62,825 nt of DNA from Colivivens sp964452915 (GTDB lineage: Bacteria; Bacteroidota; Bacteroidia; Bacteroidales; Bacteroidaceae). This document shows positions 17,362-26,643 of this stretch, one piece after another. The notes under the pieces are model-generated. The model was not told the origin of the DNA. It did no database searches and was given only the letters and a program-made list of their open reading frames with translations. The DNA lies in NCBI GenBank assembly GCA_964452915.1, contig CAYVNW010000011.1, forward strand, positions 1-62,825, in the 5' to 3' direction. Numbering within the stretch: position 1 is the stretch's first letter; the number at the start of each line of letters is the position of its first letter. The position numbers and the translations under genes were made by a program.

Positions 17362-18486
17362 TTATACGAACAGGTTTGATATAATGTCATTCGATGTGTA
17401 TATTCCATCCTCGGTGAGCCTTATCGTTTTTCCGTCGCTGACCAACAGCCCTCTATTATAATAAGGTGTAGCTGCGTTGTTAAGGACCGACAGGTATCTG
17501 CTGCCGAATTGCCGGTTTATGTAATCGAGGTCTATGCCTTCCGATGTGCGCAATCGGGTCATGACTGTTTCGTTGAATCGCTGGTCGGTTGTCAGAACTT
17601 CTTTCTCGGATACTGATGTACCGTTGTTTATTCCTTTGATATAACTGTTTATGTCGCTGATGTTCCAACTCCGTGTTGTACCGTTGAAAGAGTGTGCTCC
17701 TGCCCCGACGCCGAGGTACTTGGTATTGTTCCAATAGCTTGAGTTGTGACGTGACCTTAGTCCTGGCAGTGCGAAGTTTGATATCTCATAGTGCTCATAC
17801 CCGCTGTGTTTCAACTGCCGGACTATCATGTGGTACATGTCAAGCGACAACTCTTCGTCGATTTCCTCTATCTTGTGTTGTTGCAATAAGTCATAGAGTC
17901 TTGTATCTTCTTCATACATCAGTGAATATGCTGATATGTGTTGAATGTGGAGTTCCAATGCGTGATTGATGTCCGCTTCACATTGTGCGAGTGTTTGATT
18001 TGGAAACCCGAATATGAGGTCTATACTGATGTTGCTGAATCCGCAATCTTGTAATGTTTTCACTGCATCGGTAGCCTTTGAGGCATTGTGACGGCGGTTG
18101 ATAAACTTTAATATGTTGTCATCGAACGACTGCACGCCGAGACTTATCCGATTGATGCCTGATTGCTTTATCTGCGCTGCATAGGCAGGTGTTACGTCGT
18201 CCGGATTCATTTCCATTGTCACTTCAGATGCTCCGGAAACATGAAAATCCTTATTTATTGTGCTTAGTACAGTGGATATCTGATCGGCCGACAATTGTGA
18301 TGGGGTGCCTCCGCCGAAGTATATCGTTCGTATCCCTTCGTTGCCGAGATATTTGCGCCTGTCAGTGATTTCCTTGCATAAGGCTTCCACATAGCTGTCT
18401 TTCAGCTCCAACATGATTGTTGAAAAGAAATCACAATATATGCATCGTGATTTGCAGAACGGAATATGTACGTATATGCCTGACAT
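17362..18486 (-). CDS. hemW: HemW-type radical SAM protein
   Basis: 374 aa from the ATG at 18486 (MSGIYVHIPFCKSRCIYC). The longer frame upstream runs through the terminator of the neighbouring gene and is rejected. The radical SAM cluster motif CxxxCxxC is at residues 11, 15 and 18. IYFGGGTPSQL and the HemW C-terminal region (YEISNFALPGLRSRHNSSYWN, YLGVGAGAHSF) follow. HemW proteins are haem-binding relatives of oxygen-independent coproporphyrinogen oxidase HemN and lack its longer N-terminus. The role is probably haem transfer rather than oxidation of coproporphyrinogen. Confidence 0.88.
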   Translation of the reverse strand: MSGIYVHIPFCKSRCIYCDFFSTIMLELKDSYVEALCKEITDRRKYLGNEGIRTIYFGGGTPSQLSADQISTVLSTINKDFHVSGASEVTMEMNPDDVTPAYAAQIKQSGINRISLGVQSFDDNILKFINRRHNASKATDAVKTLQDCGFSNISIDLIFGFPNQTLAQCEADINHALELHIQHISAYSLMYEEDTRLYDLLQQHKIEEIDEELSLDMYHMIVRQLKHSGYEHYEISNFALPGLRSRHNSSYWNNTKYLGVGAGAHSFNGTTRSWNISDINSYIKGINNGTSVSEKEVLTTDQRFNETVMTRLRTSEGIDLDYINRQFGSRYLSVLNNAATPYYNRGLLVSDGKTIRLTEDGIYTSNDIISNLFV

Positions 18487-18521
18487 AGGATAAGGGAAGG
18501 GAATGAGTATAGACCGAAAAA

Positions 18522-18548
18522 AAACCTGTTGACTAAGTCCACAGGTTT
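18522..18548 (-). terminator. Terminator of the small acidic lipoprotein gene
   Basis: AAACCTGT (18522-18529) and ACAGGTTT (18541-18548) form the stem. On the minus strand the T-run of the stem continues to eight Ts. Confidence 0.8.
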
Positions 18549-18603
18549 CAATTCTCTCAAGTTTAGGCACATGGCCTAAATCAGTGATTCGTTGTGTAGC
18601 TAA

Positions 18604-18801
18604 TTATTCAGCAACAACTGAGTCTGAAACTTCAACGTTTACAGTGTCAGTAGAGTCTGTAGCAGTCTCTTCTACAGTCTCTTCAACAATAGCTGAAGTA
18701 TCAACTGTATCTGAATCGTTTTGTGTAGCTTCTGTGTTACCACCGCAAGATGCGAAAGATACTGCAACAACAGCAACGAATGCAACTAAAAGCTTTTTCA
18801 T
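18604..18801 (-). CDS. Small acidic lipoprotein
   Basis: 65 aa. The lipoprotein signal has its lipobox cysteine in VSFASC (about 19). The mature chain of about 46 residues is almost wholly Thr, Ser, Asp, Glu and Val (ETVEETATDSTDTVNVEVSD) with no aromatic residues and no Lys/Arg. It resembles the small low-complexity lipoproteins common in Prevotella. It has its own promoter and terminator, so it is a separately regulated transcript. Function is unknown; it may be an abundant envelope component. Confidence 0.75.
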   Translation of the reverse strand: MKKLLVAFVAVVAVSFASCGGNTEATQNDSDTVDTSAIVEETVEETATDSTDTVNVEVSDSVVAE

Positions 18802-18852
18802 TTCTTTTCTAATTTAAATTGTTAAACAATCATTTGTTTTCTAAAACCGGTG

Positions 18853-18860
18853 CAAAGGTA
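18853..18860 (-). promoter_or_regulatory. -7 box for the small acidic lipoprotein
   Basis: Minus-strand TACCTTTG, 51 nt upstream of the ATG. It is a perfect TAnnTTTG match. Confidence 0.6.
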
Positions 18861-19100
18861 GAACAATTTTCAATACGTTGTTCATGCAATTGAAAAAAAA
18901 TATTTGTTTTCATGTTTTTTTCTTTGACGACCTTGTTTTATGGTTCAAAATAAGGTCAATGTATGGTTCCAAAAGAGGTTTTCCCATAGAAATCGGCCGT
19001 GAGTTAAGTCTTGTCTGTTTATTACTCATTAGTCAGCATGATGTGTAATCACTGGGTATACACGAGTATTATTATAAGCGGCATCTGTCGCGTCAAAAAA

Positions 19101-19127
19101 ACAGGAGGCTATACCATAGTCTCCTGT
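19101..19127 (-). terminator. Terminator of the ECF sigma gene
   Basis: ACAGGAG (19101-19107) pairs with CTCCTGT (19121-19127). On the minus strand it is followed by seven Ts. It sits 38 nt after the sigma factor stop codon. Confidence 0.8.
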
Positions 19128-19165
19128 AAAAGTATTTATGAACGTTGTTGCTGCTTGCCTGTATA

Positions 19166-19759
19166 TTAGGAAGCAAGACTTATATTATATTCCTGTGCCA
19201 GTTTCCTTAAGTTGATCAGAGCATATCGGGTGCGTCCGAGTGCAGTGTTGATGCTGCAGTTCAGCAATGCTGCTATTTCCTTGAAACTCATTTCCTGATA
19301 ATAGCGCAGTTGGATGATTTCCTGCTGGTTCTCGGGCAGTAGTTTCAATATGTCTTGCAGACCTTTAATATTCTGTTGTTTAATCAGTTGATGCTCTATA
19401 TTTTCTTCATCCGCAAGCTTAATGTCGTTGAACAGGTCTACTTCAGTTTCATCGTTTGATATGTTTTTCTCATTCTTTTGATGGCGGAAGTAGTCGATCA
19501 TGATATTGTGTGAAACTCTCATAAGCCATGAGCCGAACTTTTGTTGCTCAGAGTACTTGCCGTTGCGTATGTTTGCTATAATACGCATAAAAGTATCTTG
19601 GAAAAGGTCTTCTGCCACTTCCTTGTTACGGATGAAATAAGATATGTATGTGAAAACTTTTCTTTCATAGCGGTCCAACAGGATGTCGAACGCTCCATTG
19701 TCGCCTTTCATATACATACTTACTAATTGCTCATCAGTAAGAGATGTCAATTTATTCAT
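19166..19759 (-). CDS. ECF-type RNA polymerase sigma factor
   Basis: 197 aa. Region 2 (about 20-90) includes RNKEVAEDLFQDTFMRI and FGSWLMRVSHNIMIDYFR. Region 4 (about 130-185) includes LPENQQEIIQLRYYQEMSFKEIAALLNCSINTALGR, the -35-binding helix-turn-helix. No region 3 is present, as expected for an ECF factor. No anti-sigma (FecR-like) gene is adjacent, so it is not a typical SusC/D-linked ECF system. It is monocistronic with a strong terminator. Target promoters and signal are unknown. Confidence 0.9.
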   Translation of the reverse strand: MNKLTSLTDEQLVSMYMKGDNGAFDILLDRYERKVFTYISYFIRNKEVAEDLFQDTFMRIIANIRNGKYSEQQKFGSWLMRVSHNIMIDYFRHQKNEKNISNDETEVDLFNDIKLADEENIEHQLIKQQNIKGLQDILKLLPENQQEIIQLRYYQEMSFKEIAALLNCSINTALGRTRYALINLRKLAQEYNISLAS

Positions 19760-19959
19760 TACACTTCGTTTTATGTCAAGCTCATCATGCTAAGTTTTGT
19801 ACAACTGTGCATTGACAGGCTTTGTTGTTTATGAGTAGTGTGTAATCGATAGGCAATAATGTTTTATGATGAATAATAATTTTATTTCGTTTGCAAAATA
19901 AATAAATTATAATCGAACAACCAAGGAAAGTTGGAAAATTTTTGTCTGCGTCCTGTTTT

Positions 19960-20937
19960 TTAACAGAATAGGGCGTCGTTTTCGCATCTGAAGCCTCTTA
20001 GGAAGTCTGCAATGTGCATCTTCTTTTTCCCTGCCATTTTTAGTGTCTCGATACTGATGTAGCCGTCGGTTGTCCTTACTTTGAGGTATGTTTTGCCATC
20101 GGTGGCAACCTCTCCTGTCAATTTTGTGTCGTTTGCAGTGAGTGGAGCTTTTGACACTTCATAGATCTTGATTTCAGATTCCTTATTGCCGTTTACAAGT
20201 TCGCTCCATGCCGCAGGGTAGGGACTAAGTCCGCGTACGAAGTCATAAATCTGTTTGGTATTTTTTGTTTGCCAGTCAATCCGACATGTGTCATGGAAAA
20301 TCTTGGGGGCAGGTTTCAGTTCCTCTCCGTTTTGCAAGTTCTCCTGTCTTATTGTGTGGATATTTCCGCTTATGATATTGTCCACAGTTTCAACCACCAG
20401 TTGAGCTCCGAGTTTCATGAGTTTGTCATGTATACTTTCTGCATTGTCCGACTCTGTAATAGGTATTCTTACCTGTTGTATGATTTCGCCGGTGTCGATG
20501 TCTTGTTGTAAGAAAAATGTTGTGATGCCGGTTTCTGTCTCTCCATTGATGATTGCCCAATTGATTGGAGCGGCACCCCTGTACTGTGGCAACAGTGAAG
20601 CATGGAGATTGAACGTTCCAAGGCGTGGCATGTGCCATACGACCTCGGGCAGCATGCGGAATGCTACCACTATTTGTAGGTCGGCATTCAGGCTTCGCAA
20701 CTCATTGACAAATGCTTCGTCTTTGAGTTTTACTGGTTGCAGTACTTTAAGTCCTTGTGAAATAGCGTATTGTTTCACTGGACTCGCCTGAAGCACACTG
20801 CCGTGCCTGCCTATTGGCTTATCGGGCATCGTGATCACACCAACTATGTTATATCCCCCCTCAACTAAACTTTTAAGGCTTTCAACCGCAAAGTCGGGAG
20901 TTCCCATAAATATTATTCTCAGATCTTTCTTTTCCAT
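19960..20937 (-). CDS. fmt: Methionyl-tRNA formyltransferase
   Basis: 325 aa. The N-terminal Rossmann domain (IIFMGTPDFAVESL) carries the catalytic motif region NLHASLLPQYRGAAPINWAI and the downstream D in DIDTGEI. The C-terminal domain (about 210-310) includes FVRGLSPYPAAWSEL. It formylates initiator Met-tRNA with 10-formyl-THF. It is last in a minus-strand run LysE-prfC-tsaC-clcA-fmt. Its ribosome-binding site (AAGGTG, 10 nt before ATG) lies within a copy of a repeat found at three other places in the window. Confidence 0.95.
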   Translation of the reverse strand: MEKKDLRIIFMGTPDFAVESLKSLVEGGYNIVGVITMPDKPIGRHGSVLQASPVKQYAISQGLKVLQPVKLKDEAFVNELRSLNADLQIVVAFRMLPEVVWHMPRLGTFNLHASLLPQYRGAAPINWAIINGETETGITTFFLQQDIDTGEIIQQVRIPITESDNAESIHDKLMKLGAQLVVETVDNIISGNIHTIRQENLQNGEELKPAPKIFHDTCRIDWQTKNTKQIYDFVRGLSPYPAAWSELVNGNKESEIKIYEVSKAPLTANDTKLTGEVATDGKTYLKVRTTDGYISIETLKMAGKKKMHIADFLRGFRCENDALFC

Positions 20938-20941
20938 TATG

Positions 20942-20960
20942 CTACACCTTATTATATATA
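20942..20960 (-). repeat. TATATATAATAAGGTGTA repeat, copy 1, at the fmt start
   Basis: The minus strand reads TATATATAATAAGGTGTAG, identical over 18 nt to three other copies (36305, 59257, 59845). It lies 4 nt upstream of the fmt ATG, and its AAGGTG is positioned to act as a Shine-Dalgarno sequence. Confidence 0.65.
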
Positions 20961-20994
20961 GTATGATTCGATTGTATGTAATTACATCATTGTT

Positions 20995-22806
20995 TTACTC
21001 TGCGCTGAAATTCACGAGTACCTCGCGATAGGAATTAAATAAGCCGGAGCGTGACACGAAACCGATGAAATGCTCATTTTCATCAACTACCGGCAAGTTC
21101 CATGCTTTTGTCTCATCGAATTTCTCTGTAGCCACTTTCAACGTGTCATTTGTATTCAGCAGTGCCGGTGGCTCTTTCATGAATGATGCCACAGTGTACA
21201 GATGGTAGAGTTCGGGACGAAAAATGAATTTACGTACAGAGTCGAGTGATACGACTCCGAGGAATTTACCGTTCTTGTCTACAACCGGAAATATGTTCCT
21301 GTGTGATTTTGATATGACACCTACCAGTTTCCCGAGGTCCATTTCCGGAGTTATGGTATTGAAATCGGTTTCAATTTGTGATTGCAAATTTATAATTGTG
21401 AGTATTGCCTGGTCCTTATCGTGAGTTATCAGCTCTCCTTTCCTTGCCAGTCGCATTGCGTAGATACTGTGAGGTTCAAATACGTTGATAGTCAGATATG
21501 AGGCAACAGATACGATCATAAGCGGTACAAACAGTTCATAGCCTCCGGTAAGTTCGGCGATAAGGAAGATGCCGGTGAGTGGAGCATGCATGATACCCGA
21601 CATCAGTCCGGCCATACCGTAAAGTGTACAATTCTTAGACGACAAAAATCCGTTGTCGCCCATTTGCAGGTACAGGCAACTGTCCCACACATGTGCGAAG
21701 GTGAATCCTGCGATTGCGCCGAGGAATAGCGATGGAGCGAACACACCACCACATCCACCGCCTCCGTTGGTAGCAGTCGACGCAAAGACTTTGAATATTA
21801 GAACCAGCAAGAGATAAATCAGCAGAGTGTTGTCGCTTCCGTAAAACAATGTGTTGTGCATGATCTGATCCGCACTGGCATTGTGTATGAGCTGGTCTAT
21901 AACATCGTAACCCTCACCGTACATGGCAGGGAAGAAGTAAATCAAGATACCAAGTACTACAGCTCCCATAATGAATTTCTTCCAGGGTTTCGCAAGTTTT
22001 GCGAATACTCCTTCGAACCAGTTCATTGCCCGTGTGAAGTAGAGCGAAACCAGTCCACATGCAATGCCAAGCAGTATGCACCCTGGTATAATGTCGATTG
22101 TGAATGCCTTTTCCAGGCTGAATGCGAACATTGACTCTGTGCCGTATAAGGCATAAGAGACACAGACTGATGTGAGGCAGGTGACCAGCAGTGGAAGTAG
22201 CGATGCCATATTCAGATCAAGCATAAGTACTTCAAGCACGAACATAACACCTGCGATAGGAGCCTTGAAGATTGCTGCTATGGCTCCTGCCGCTCCGCAT
22301 CCGACAAGCAGCATCATTGTGTTTGGAGGAAGGTTAAACCGCTTGCCGAGGTCGGAACCGAAAGCAGATCCGGTGAGCACTATAGGTGCTTCCGCTCCGA
22401 CAGATCCTCCGAATCCGATGGTCAGTGCACTGGCTACTATACTTGTCCAACGGTTGTGTGCTTTGATTCTCGCTCTTTTTCTCGAAATGGCATATAAGAT
22501 CTTTGTGACTCCATGGCTGATGTCATCGCGTACTATATATTTCACAAAGAGAAGGGTCAGTAGTATACCTATAGCAGGATACAACATGTAAAGTCCGTTT
22601 GTCTCTGAGAGGTTGAATTGGTTGGTCAGCAAATGACGTATCTGTTCTATAAGATATTTCAGAATAAATGCGGCAAGTCCTGTGCACACTCCCACAACCA
22701 AACTTAGCATAAGTACAATTTGCCTGTTTGAGTGCCCTCCCTTTATCCATTCGGTAACGGAATGGAGCATGGTTGCTTCGTGTCTTAAGAATGTGAACCT
22801 CTTCAT
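20995..22806 (-). CDS. ClC-family chloride channel/transporter with CBS pair
   Basis: 603 aa. The membrane domain (about 25-430) has ClC signatures: GGSVGAEAPIVLTGS (gating Glu position conserved), GCGAAGAIAAIFKAPIAGVMFVLE and GGGGCGGVFAPSLFLGA. Two C-terminal CBS domains (about 465-595: KSHRNIFPVVDKNGKFLGVVSLD and KAWNLPVVDENEHFIGFVSRSGLF) probably bind nucleotides and regulate transport. It lies 9 nt downstream of tsaC and 57 nt upstream of fmt on the same strand. Whether it is a channel or an H+/Cl- antiporter cannot be settled here. Confidence 0.9.
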   Translation of the reverse strand: MKRFTFLRHEATMLHSVTEWIKGGHSNRQIVLMLSLVVGVCTGLAAFILKYLIEQIRHLLTNQFNLSETNGLYMLYPAIGILLTLLFVKYIVRDDISHGVTKILYAISRKRARIKAHNRWTSIVASALTIGFGGSVGAEAPIVLTGSAFGSDLGKRFNLPPNTMMLLVGCGAAGAIAAIFKAPIAGVMFVLEVLMLDLNMASLLPLLVTCLTSVCVSYALYGTESMFAFSLEKAFTIDIIPGCILLGIACGLVSLYFTRAMNWFEGVFAKLAKPWKKFIMGAVVLGILIYFFPAMYGEGYDVIDQLIHNASADQIMHNTLFYGSDNTLLIYLLLVLIFKVFASTATNGGGGCGGVFAPSLFLGAIAGFTFAHVWDSCLYLQMGDNGFLSSKNCTLYGMAGLMSGIMHAPLTGIFLIAELTGGYELFVPLMIVSVASYLTINVFEPHSIYAMRLARKGELITHDKDQAILTIINLQSQIETDFNTITPEMDLGKLVGVISKSHRNIFPVVDKNGKFLGVVSLDSVRKFIFRPELYHLYTVASFMKEPPALLNTNDTLKVATEKFDETKAWNLPVVDENEHFIGFVSRSGLFNSYREVLVNFSAE

Positions 22807-22815
22807 TGTATGTGT

Positions 22816-23382
22816 CTATTCTCTTATAATTGTAAATTTTCCGGATGAGTTGATTTTGATGATGCTTGAAGGTTTGTGCTTTTCTTTGCTTTGGCGGCTG
22901 TATTTGACTACATAGTCAACAGAATTCTTGATTTCATCTGAGATCTCATCGAACGTTTTAGGTGTAGGCTGTCCACTGATGTTCGCACTTGTGGATACTA
23001 TCGGTTTTTGGAATCTGAAACAAAGTTCTTTAGAGAACTCCTCCTTGGTAATTCTTATTCCGACACTGCCGTCTTCCGCCAACAGGTTAGGTGCAAGTCC
23101 CATAGCATTGTCAAAAACAATGGTAAGAGGCTGGGTTGCCAGTTCAATCAAGTTCCATGTCACGTCGGCTATGTCTCTTACATACCTTGACAGTCTTGCC
23201 TCACTGTCAACCAAGCAGATGAGGGCTTTGGAGTCGTCCCTTTTCTTTATGTCATAAACGCGCTTTACTGCCTCTGCGTTGGTTGCGTCACAACCTATGC
23301 CCCATACAGTGTCAGTGGGGTAGAGTATGACGCCGCCTTTGCGCATCACTTCTATTGCTTTCTTTACTTCGTCCTGTAACAT
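22816..23382 (-). CDS. tsaC: L-threonylcarbamoyladenylate synthase (YrdC/Sua5 family)
   Basis: 188 aa, the size of single-domain TsaC. YrdC-fold motifs are present: GGVILYPTDTVWGIGCDATN, KKRDDSKALICLV, SVGIRIT and IVSTSANISGQPTP. It makes threonylcarbamoyl-AMP from Thr, bicarbonate and ATP for t6A37 modification of ANN-decoding tRNAs. It is tightly packed between prfC (5-nt gap) and clcA (9-nt gap), so cotranscription is likely. Confidence 0.92.
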   Translation of the reverse strand: MLQDEVKKAIEVMRKGGVILYPTDTVWGIGCDATNAEAVKRVYDIKKRDDSKALICLVDSEARLSRYVRDIADVTWNLIELATQPLTIVFDNAMGLAPNLLAEDGSVGIRITKEEFSKELCFRFQKPIVSTSANISGQPTPKTFDEISDEIKNSVDYVVKYSRQSKEKHKPSSIIKINSSGKFTIIRE

Positions 23383-23387
23383 ATTTG

Positions 23388-24959
23388 TTAGAATTCACTT
23401 GTGAAATGGAACTTAATGTGTTTGAAGTCTTGTTGGGCCATCTGTAAAACGTAGCTCGAGTCCGCAAGAAATACATCACGTCCTTCTCTGTCTTTTGCCA
23501 TATATTGATATTTGCGTTTCTTGAACGCCTCGTATTCTTCCTCGTCGTCACTTTCTATCCAGCACGCCTTATATAAGTGTACCGGTTCCCAACGGCATTT
23601 GGCGTTATACTCGTTTTCCAAACGGTATTGGATGACTTCGAACTGCAATTGCCCGACGGTCCCTATTAGTTTGCGTCCGTTGAATTGGTTGATAAACATC
23701 TGTGCAACTCCCTCGTCCATCAGTTGGTCAATACCTTTTGCAAGTTGCTTGGTCTTCATCGGATCAGCATTGTCAATATATTTGAACATCTCCGGTGAGA
23801 AACTTGGAAGTCCCTTAAAATGAAGTTGCTCTCCTTCTGTTAAGGTATCTCCAATCTTGAAAATCCCGTTATCCGGCAAACCGACGATGTCTCCTGGGTA
23901 AGCTTCGTCGATGGTGCTTTTCTTTTGTGCCATAAATTGGGTAGGGGATGAGAAACGTACCGTCTTGTTCTGACGCACGTGTAGGTACGGAGCGTTACGT
24001 ACGAACTTGCCGGAACAGACTTTACAGAATGCGGTGCATGAGCGGTGGTTTGGGTCGATATTTGCCGTAATCTTGAATATGAAGCCTGTGAATTTGGGCT
24101 CTGTCGGTTCCACAAGACGTTCTTCTGCTTGTGTCGGACGTGGACTTGGTGCTATCTCTACGAAACAGTCCAATAGCTCCTGTACTCCGAAATTGTTGAG
24201 TGCCGAGCCGAAAAACACCGGTGCAACCTCAGCGTCTCTGTAAGTATCAATATCAAATTCCGGATACACTCCGTCGATGAGGTCTATGTCATCCCGTAGC
24301 TTGTCTGCATCGGCCTTGCCAACTTTTGCATCCAGTTCTTCGCTATTGATGTCAACCTCCACCTTTTCTGTCACGACCTGCTTATTGGGTGTGAACAGAT
24401 TGAGGTTGTGTTCGTATAGATTATATACTCCCTTAAACCGTTGTCCTTGATTGATAGGCCATGACAAAGGACGCACCTTTATCTGCAATTCCGACTCTAC
24501 CTCGTCGAGCAGATCGAACGGATCGCGTCCTTCGCGGTCCATCTTGTTTATGAACACAATTACCGGAGTCTTTCTCATTCGGCAAACGGTCATAAGTTTG
24601 CGGGTCTGGGCTTCAACACCTTTTGCTCCGTCAATTACGATGATGGCACTGTCCACTGCTGTCAGTGTGCGGAATGTGTCCTCGCAGAAATCCTGGTGAC
24701 CTGGCGTGTCGAGTATGTTAACCTTATAATTATGGTAATCAAACTCCATGACAGATGTAGATACAGATATTCCCCTCTGTTTCTCAATCTCCATCCAGTC
24801 TGATGTGGCGGTTTTCTTTATCTTATTGGATTTCACCGCTCCTGCCACTTGTATCTGTCCTCCAAAAAGAAGCAACTTTTCTGTTAGTGTCGTCTTACCT
24901 GCGTCTGGGTGGCTTATTATCGCAAATGTCCTTCGTTTGTTTATTTCTTGTTCGTTCAT
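23388..24959 (-). CDS. prfC: Peptide chain release factor 3
   Basis: 523 aa from the ATG at 24959 (MNEQEINKRRTFAIISHPDAGKTTL). The upstream extension of the frame overlaps the LysE gene and lacks signals. The GTPase motifs are complete: DAGKTT, DTPGHQDF and NKMDREGRD. An RF3-type C-terminal region follows (GTVGQLQFEVIQYRLENEYNAKC). It recycles RF1/RF2 after peptide release. The intact G motifs contrast with the altered ones of EF-G2 at 15-17 kb. Confidence 0.95.
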   Translation of the reverse strand: MNEQEINKRRTFAIISHPDAGKTTLTEKLLLFGGQIQVAGAVKSNKIKKTATSDWMEIEKQRGISVSTSVMEFDYHNYKVNILDTPGHQDFCEDTFRTLTAVDSAIIVIDGAKGVEAQTRKLMTVCRMRKTPVIVFINKMDREGRDPFDLLDEVESELQIKVRPLSWPINQGQRFKGVYNLYEHNLNLFTPNKQVVTEKVEVDINSEELDAKVGKADADKLRDDIDLIDGVYPEFDIDTYRDAEVAPVFFGSALNNFGVQELLDCFVEIAPSPRPTQAEERLVEPTEPKFTGFIFKITANIDPNHRSCTAFCKVCSGKFVRNAPYLHVRQNKTVRFSSPTQFMAQKKSTIDEAYPGDIVGLPDNGIFKIGDTLTEGEQLHFKGLPSFSPEMFKYIDNADPMKTKQLAKGIDQLMDEGVAQMFINQFNGRKLIGTVGQLQFEVIQYRLENEYNAKCRWEPVHLYKACWIESDDEEEYEAFKKRKYQYMAKDREGRDVFLADSSYVLQMAQQDFKHIKFHFTSEF

Positions 24960-25012
24960 AAAAGTTTTTGAATACCGTAAAAACAATCTGTTGCTTTTGA
25001 GCTGTTCAATGC

Positions 25013-25753
25013 TCAATGACCGAATGGAATTCGGAAGTCGGTTATGTCAATTGCATGTCCTGTCACTGTGTATATAATCATAAGCACGGCAACTGTAATG
25101 ACACAGATTCCAATTACCTTGTTGATTATGTAGATTATCCGCATGTTGTAGTTGTTGCGCACTTTGTCGACCAACCACGTCAGCCCGTACCACCATAGCA
25201 ATGCACCCACAATGATAAACATGTAGCCTACAATCTGTGCTATTATGTTGTCTACAATAATGAATGTAAACATTGAGAAAGTAGCGACAAACAGCAAAAT
25301 GATCAACGGATTGGAAAATGTAACTGCAAATCCTGTAATGAAATTTTGAAACAATGTTCCCTTCTTACGCTTGACAGGTTTTATGCGGTCTTTTGGTTTG
25401 GACATAAAGGTAAAAATGCCGAACACCAAGAGTAAGACACCGCCGACTGCTTTCAGCCATAGTGCAACTACAGGGTCTTCTATTATGTCAACCACCAACT
25501 TCACTCCGAGTCCGGTTATTAGTGCATATATGAAATCCGACAAAGAGGCTCCGACACCTGTAGCAAATCCTTCCCATCTGCCTTTGTTGAGTGTGCGCTG
25601 TATGCACAATATGCCTACAGGTCCCATTGGCGCTGATGCTATCACACCAATTACGAACCCCTTGAATGCCATCTCGATATAGCTGGTATCCTGAAGCCAT
25701 TCCTGGAAGTTTGCATATTGTGGCAGTTGCGAATTGATTATGTCTGGAATCAT
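25013..25753 (-). CDS. LysE family translocator
   Basis: 246 aa with six hydrophobic segments. The N-terminal signature IGVIASAPMGPVGILCIQRTLNKGRWEGFATGVGASLSDFIYALI is typical of LysE/RhtB amino-acid exporters. Like many Bacteroidales members it has an extended lysine-rich central loop (KPKDRIKPVKRKKG). The stop is 53 nt upstream of prfC. Substrate is unknown. Confidence 0.85.
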   Translation of the reverse strand: MIPDIINSQLPQYANFQEWLQDTSYIEMAFKGFVIGVIASAPMGPVGILCIQRTLNKGRWEGFATGVGASLSDFIYALITGLGVKLVVDIIEDPVVALWLKAVGGVLLLVFGIFTFMSKPKDRIKPVKRKKGTLFQNFITGFAVTFSNPLIILLFVATFSMFTFIIVDNIIAQIVGYMFIIVGALLWWYGLTWLVDKVRNNYNMRIIYIINKVIGICVITVAVLMIIYTVTGHAIDITDFRIPFGH

Positions 25754-25812
25754 TAATATATAATGTTTATTTTTCCTTTCTTGTTCTCTTTGTATTATTG
25801 ATGAATTGTGCG

Positions 25813-26631
25813 TTATACTCCGCTGAAGCTGCTGAAGCCTCCGTCGACAGGTATGATTGTTCCTGTGATGAAACTTGCCTCATCACTTGCAAGGAAGCGT
25901 ACAATCCCGTTGAGTTCTGACAGGTCACCGAAGCGTCCCATTGGTGTCTTGTTCAATACTTTATGACTGCGTTCAGTCAGTGAGCCGTCCGGATTCAACA
26001 ATGCGGCGCGGTTTTGCTTGCCAATGAAGAATCCTGGAGCTATTGCGTTGACACGTACTTTGTCCCCGTATTTACGGGCGAAATCTTGTGCAAGCCATTT
26101 TGTCAGTGCGTTCACTCCTTCCTTGGCTATGCTGTAGCCCATCACACGGCTCAAGGCATCGTATGCTGCCATTGAACTTATGTTGATGATGCTGCCACTT
26201 TTTTGCTCTGCCATGATCTTACCGAACGTAAGACATGGGTATACCGTTCCCCACAGGTTGAGGTCTACTACTTTATGCAAGGCTTCCATGTCGCTGTCGA
26301 ACACATTCATGTCGTCCATGATATTCGCTCCTGCCACATTGCCGCCGGCTGCATTGACAAGTATGTCAACATGCTCGAACCGTTGTTTTATCTTCGTTGT
26401 CAGTTCTGTTATTTCCCCTGGTTTAAGAACGTTACATACATATCCAACTACAGTTGTTCCGTGTGTGGTTGATATTGGTGCAAGATGACTCAATGCTTTG
26501 TCTACAGTTTCTTGTCTGCTTCCGACAATGATCACTGTTGCCTCTGCCTCAATGAGACCTTCGCTCACATGACTTCCCAGTACTCCTGTCCCGCCTGTAA
26601 CTACAGCTACTTTACCTTTTAAACTGTTCAT
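25813..26631 (-). CDS. SDR-family D-mannonate oxidoreductase (fructuronate reductase)
   Basis: 272 aa. The SDR nucleotide motif TGGTGVLGSH (about 13-22), NAAGG, the catalytic IINISSMAAYDALSRVMGYSIAK (Ser, Tyr, Lys) and the C-terminal PVDGGFSSFSGV are present. Its stop and start are tightly spaced with mannonate dehydratase (12-nt gap). That context indicates the SDR-type enzyme that interconverts D-fructuronate and D-mannonate in place of the unrelated UxuB family. The reaction is inferred from the neighbour. Confidence 0.85.
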   Translation of the reverse strand: MNSLKGKVAVVTGGTGVLGSHVSEGLIEAEATVIIVGSRQETVDKALSHLAPISTTHGTTVVGYVCNVLKPGEITELTTKIKQRFEHVDILVNAAGGNVAGANIMDDMNVFDSDMEALHKVVDLNLWGTVYPCLTFGKIMAEQKSGSIINISSMAAYDALSRVMGYSIAKEGVNALTKWLAQDFARKYGDKVRVNAIAPGFFIGKQNRAALLNPDGSLTERSHKVLNKTPMGRFGDLSELNGIVRFLASDEASFITGTIIPVDGGFSSFSGV

Positions 26632-26643
26632 TATAAGTGTTTT

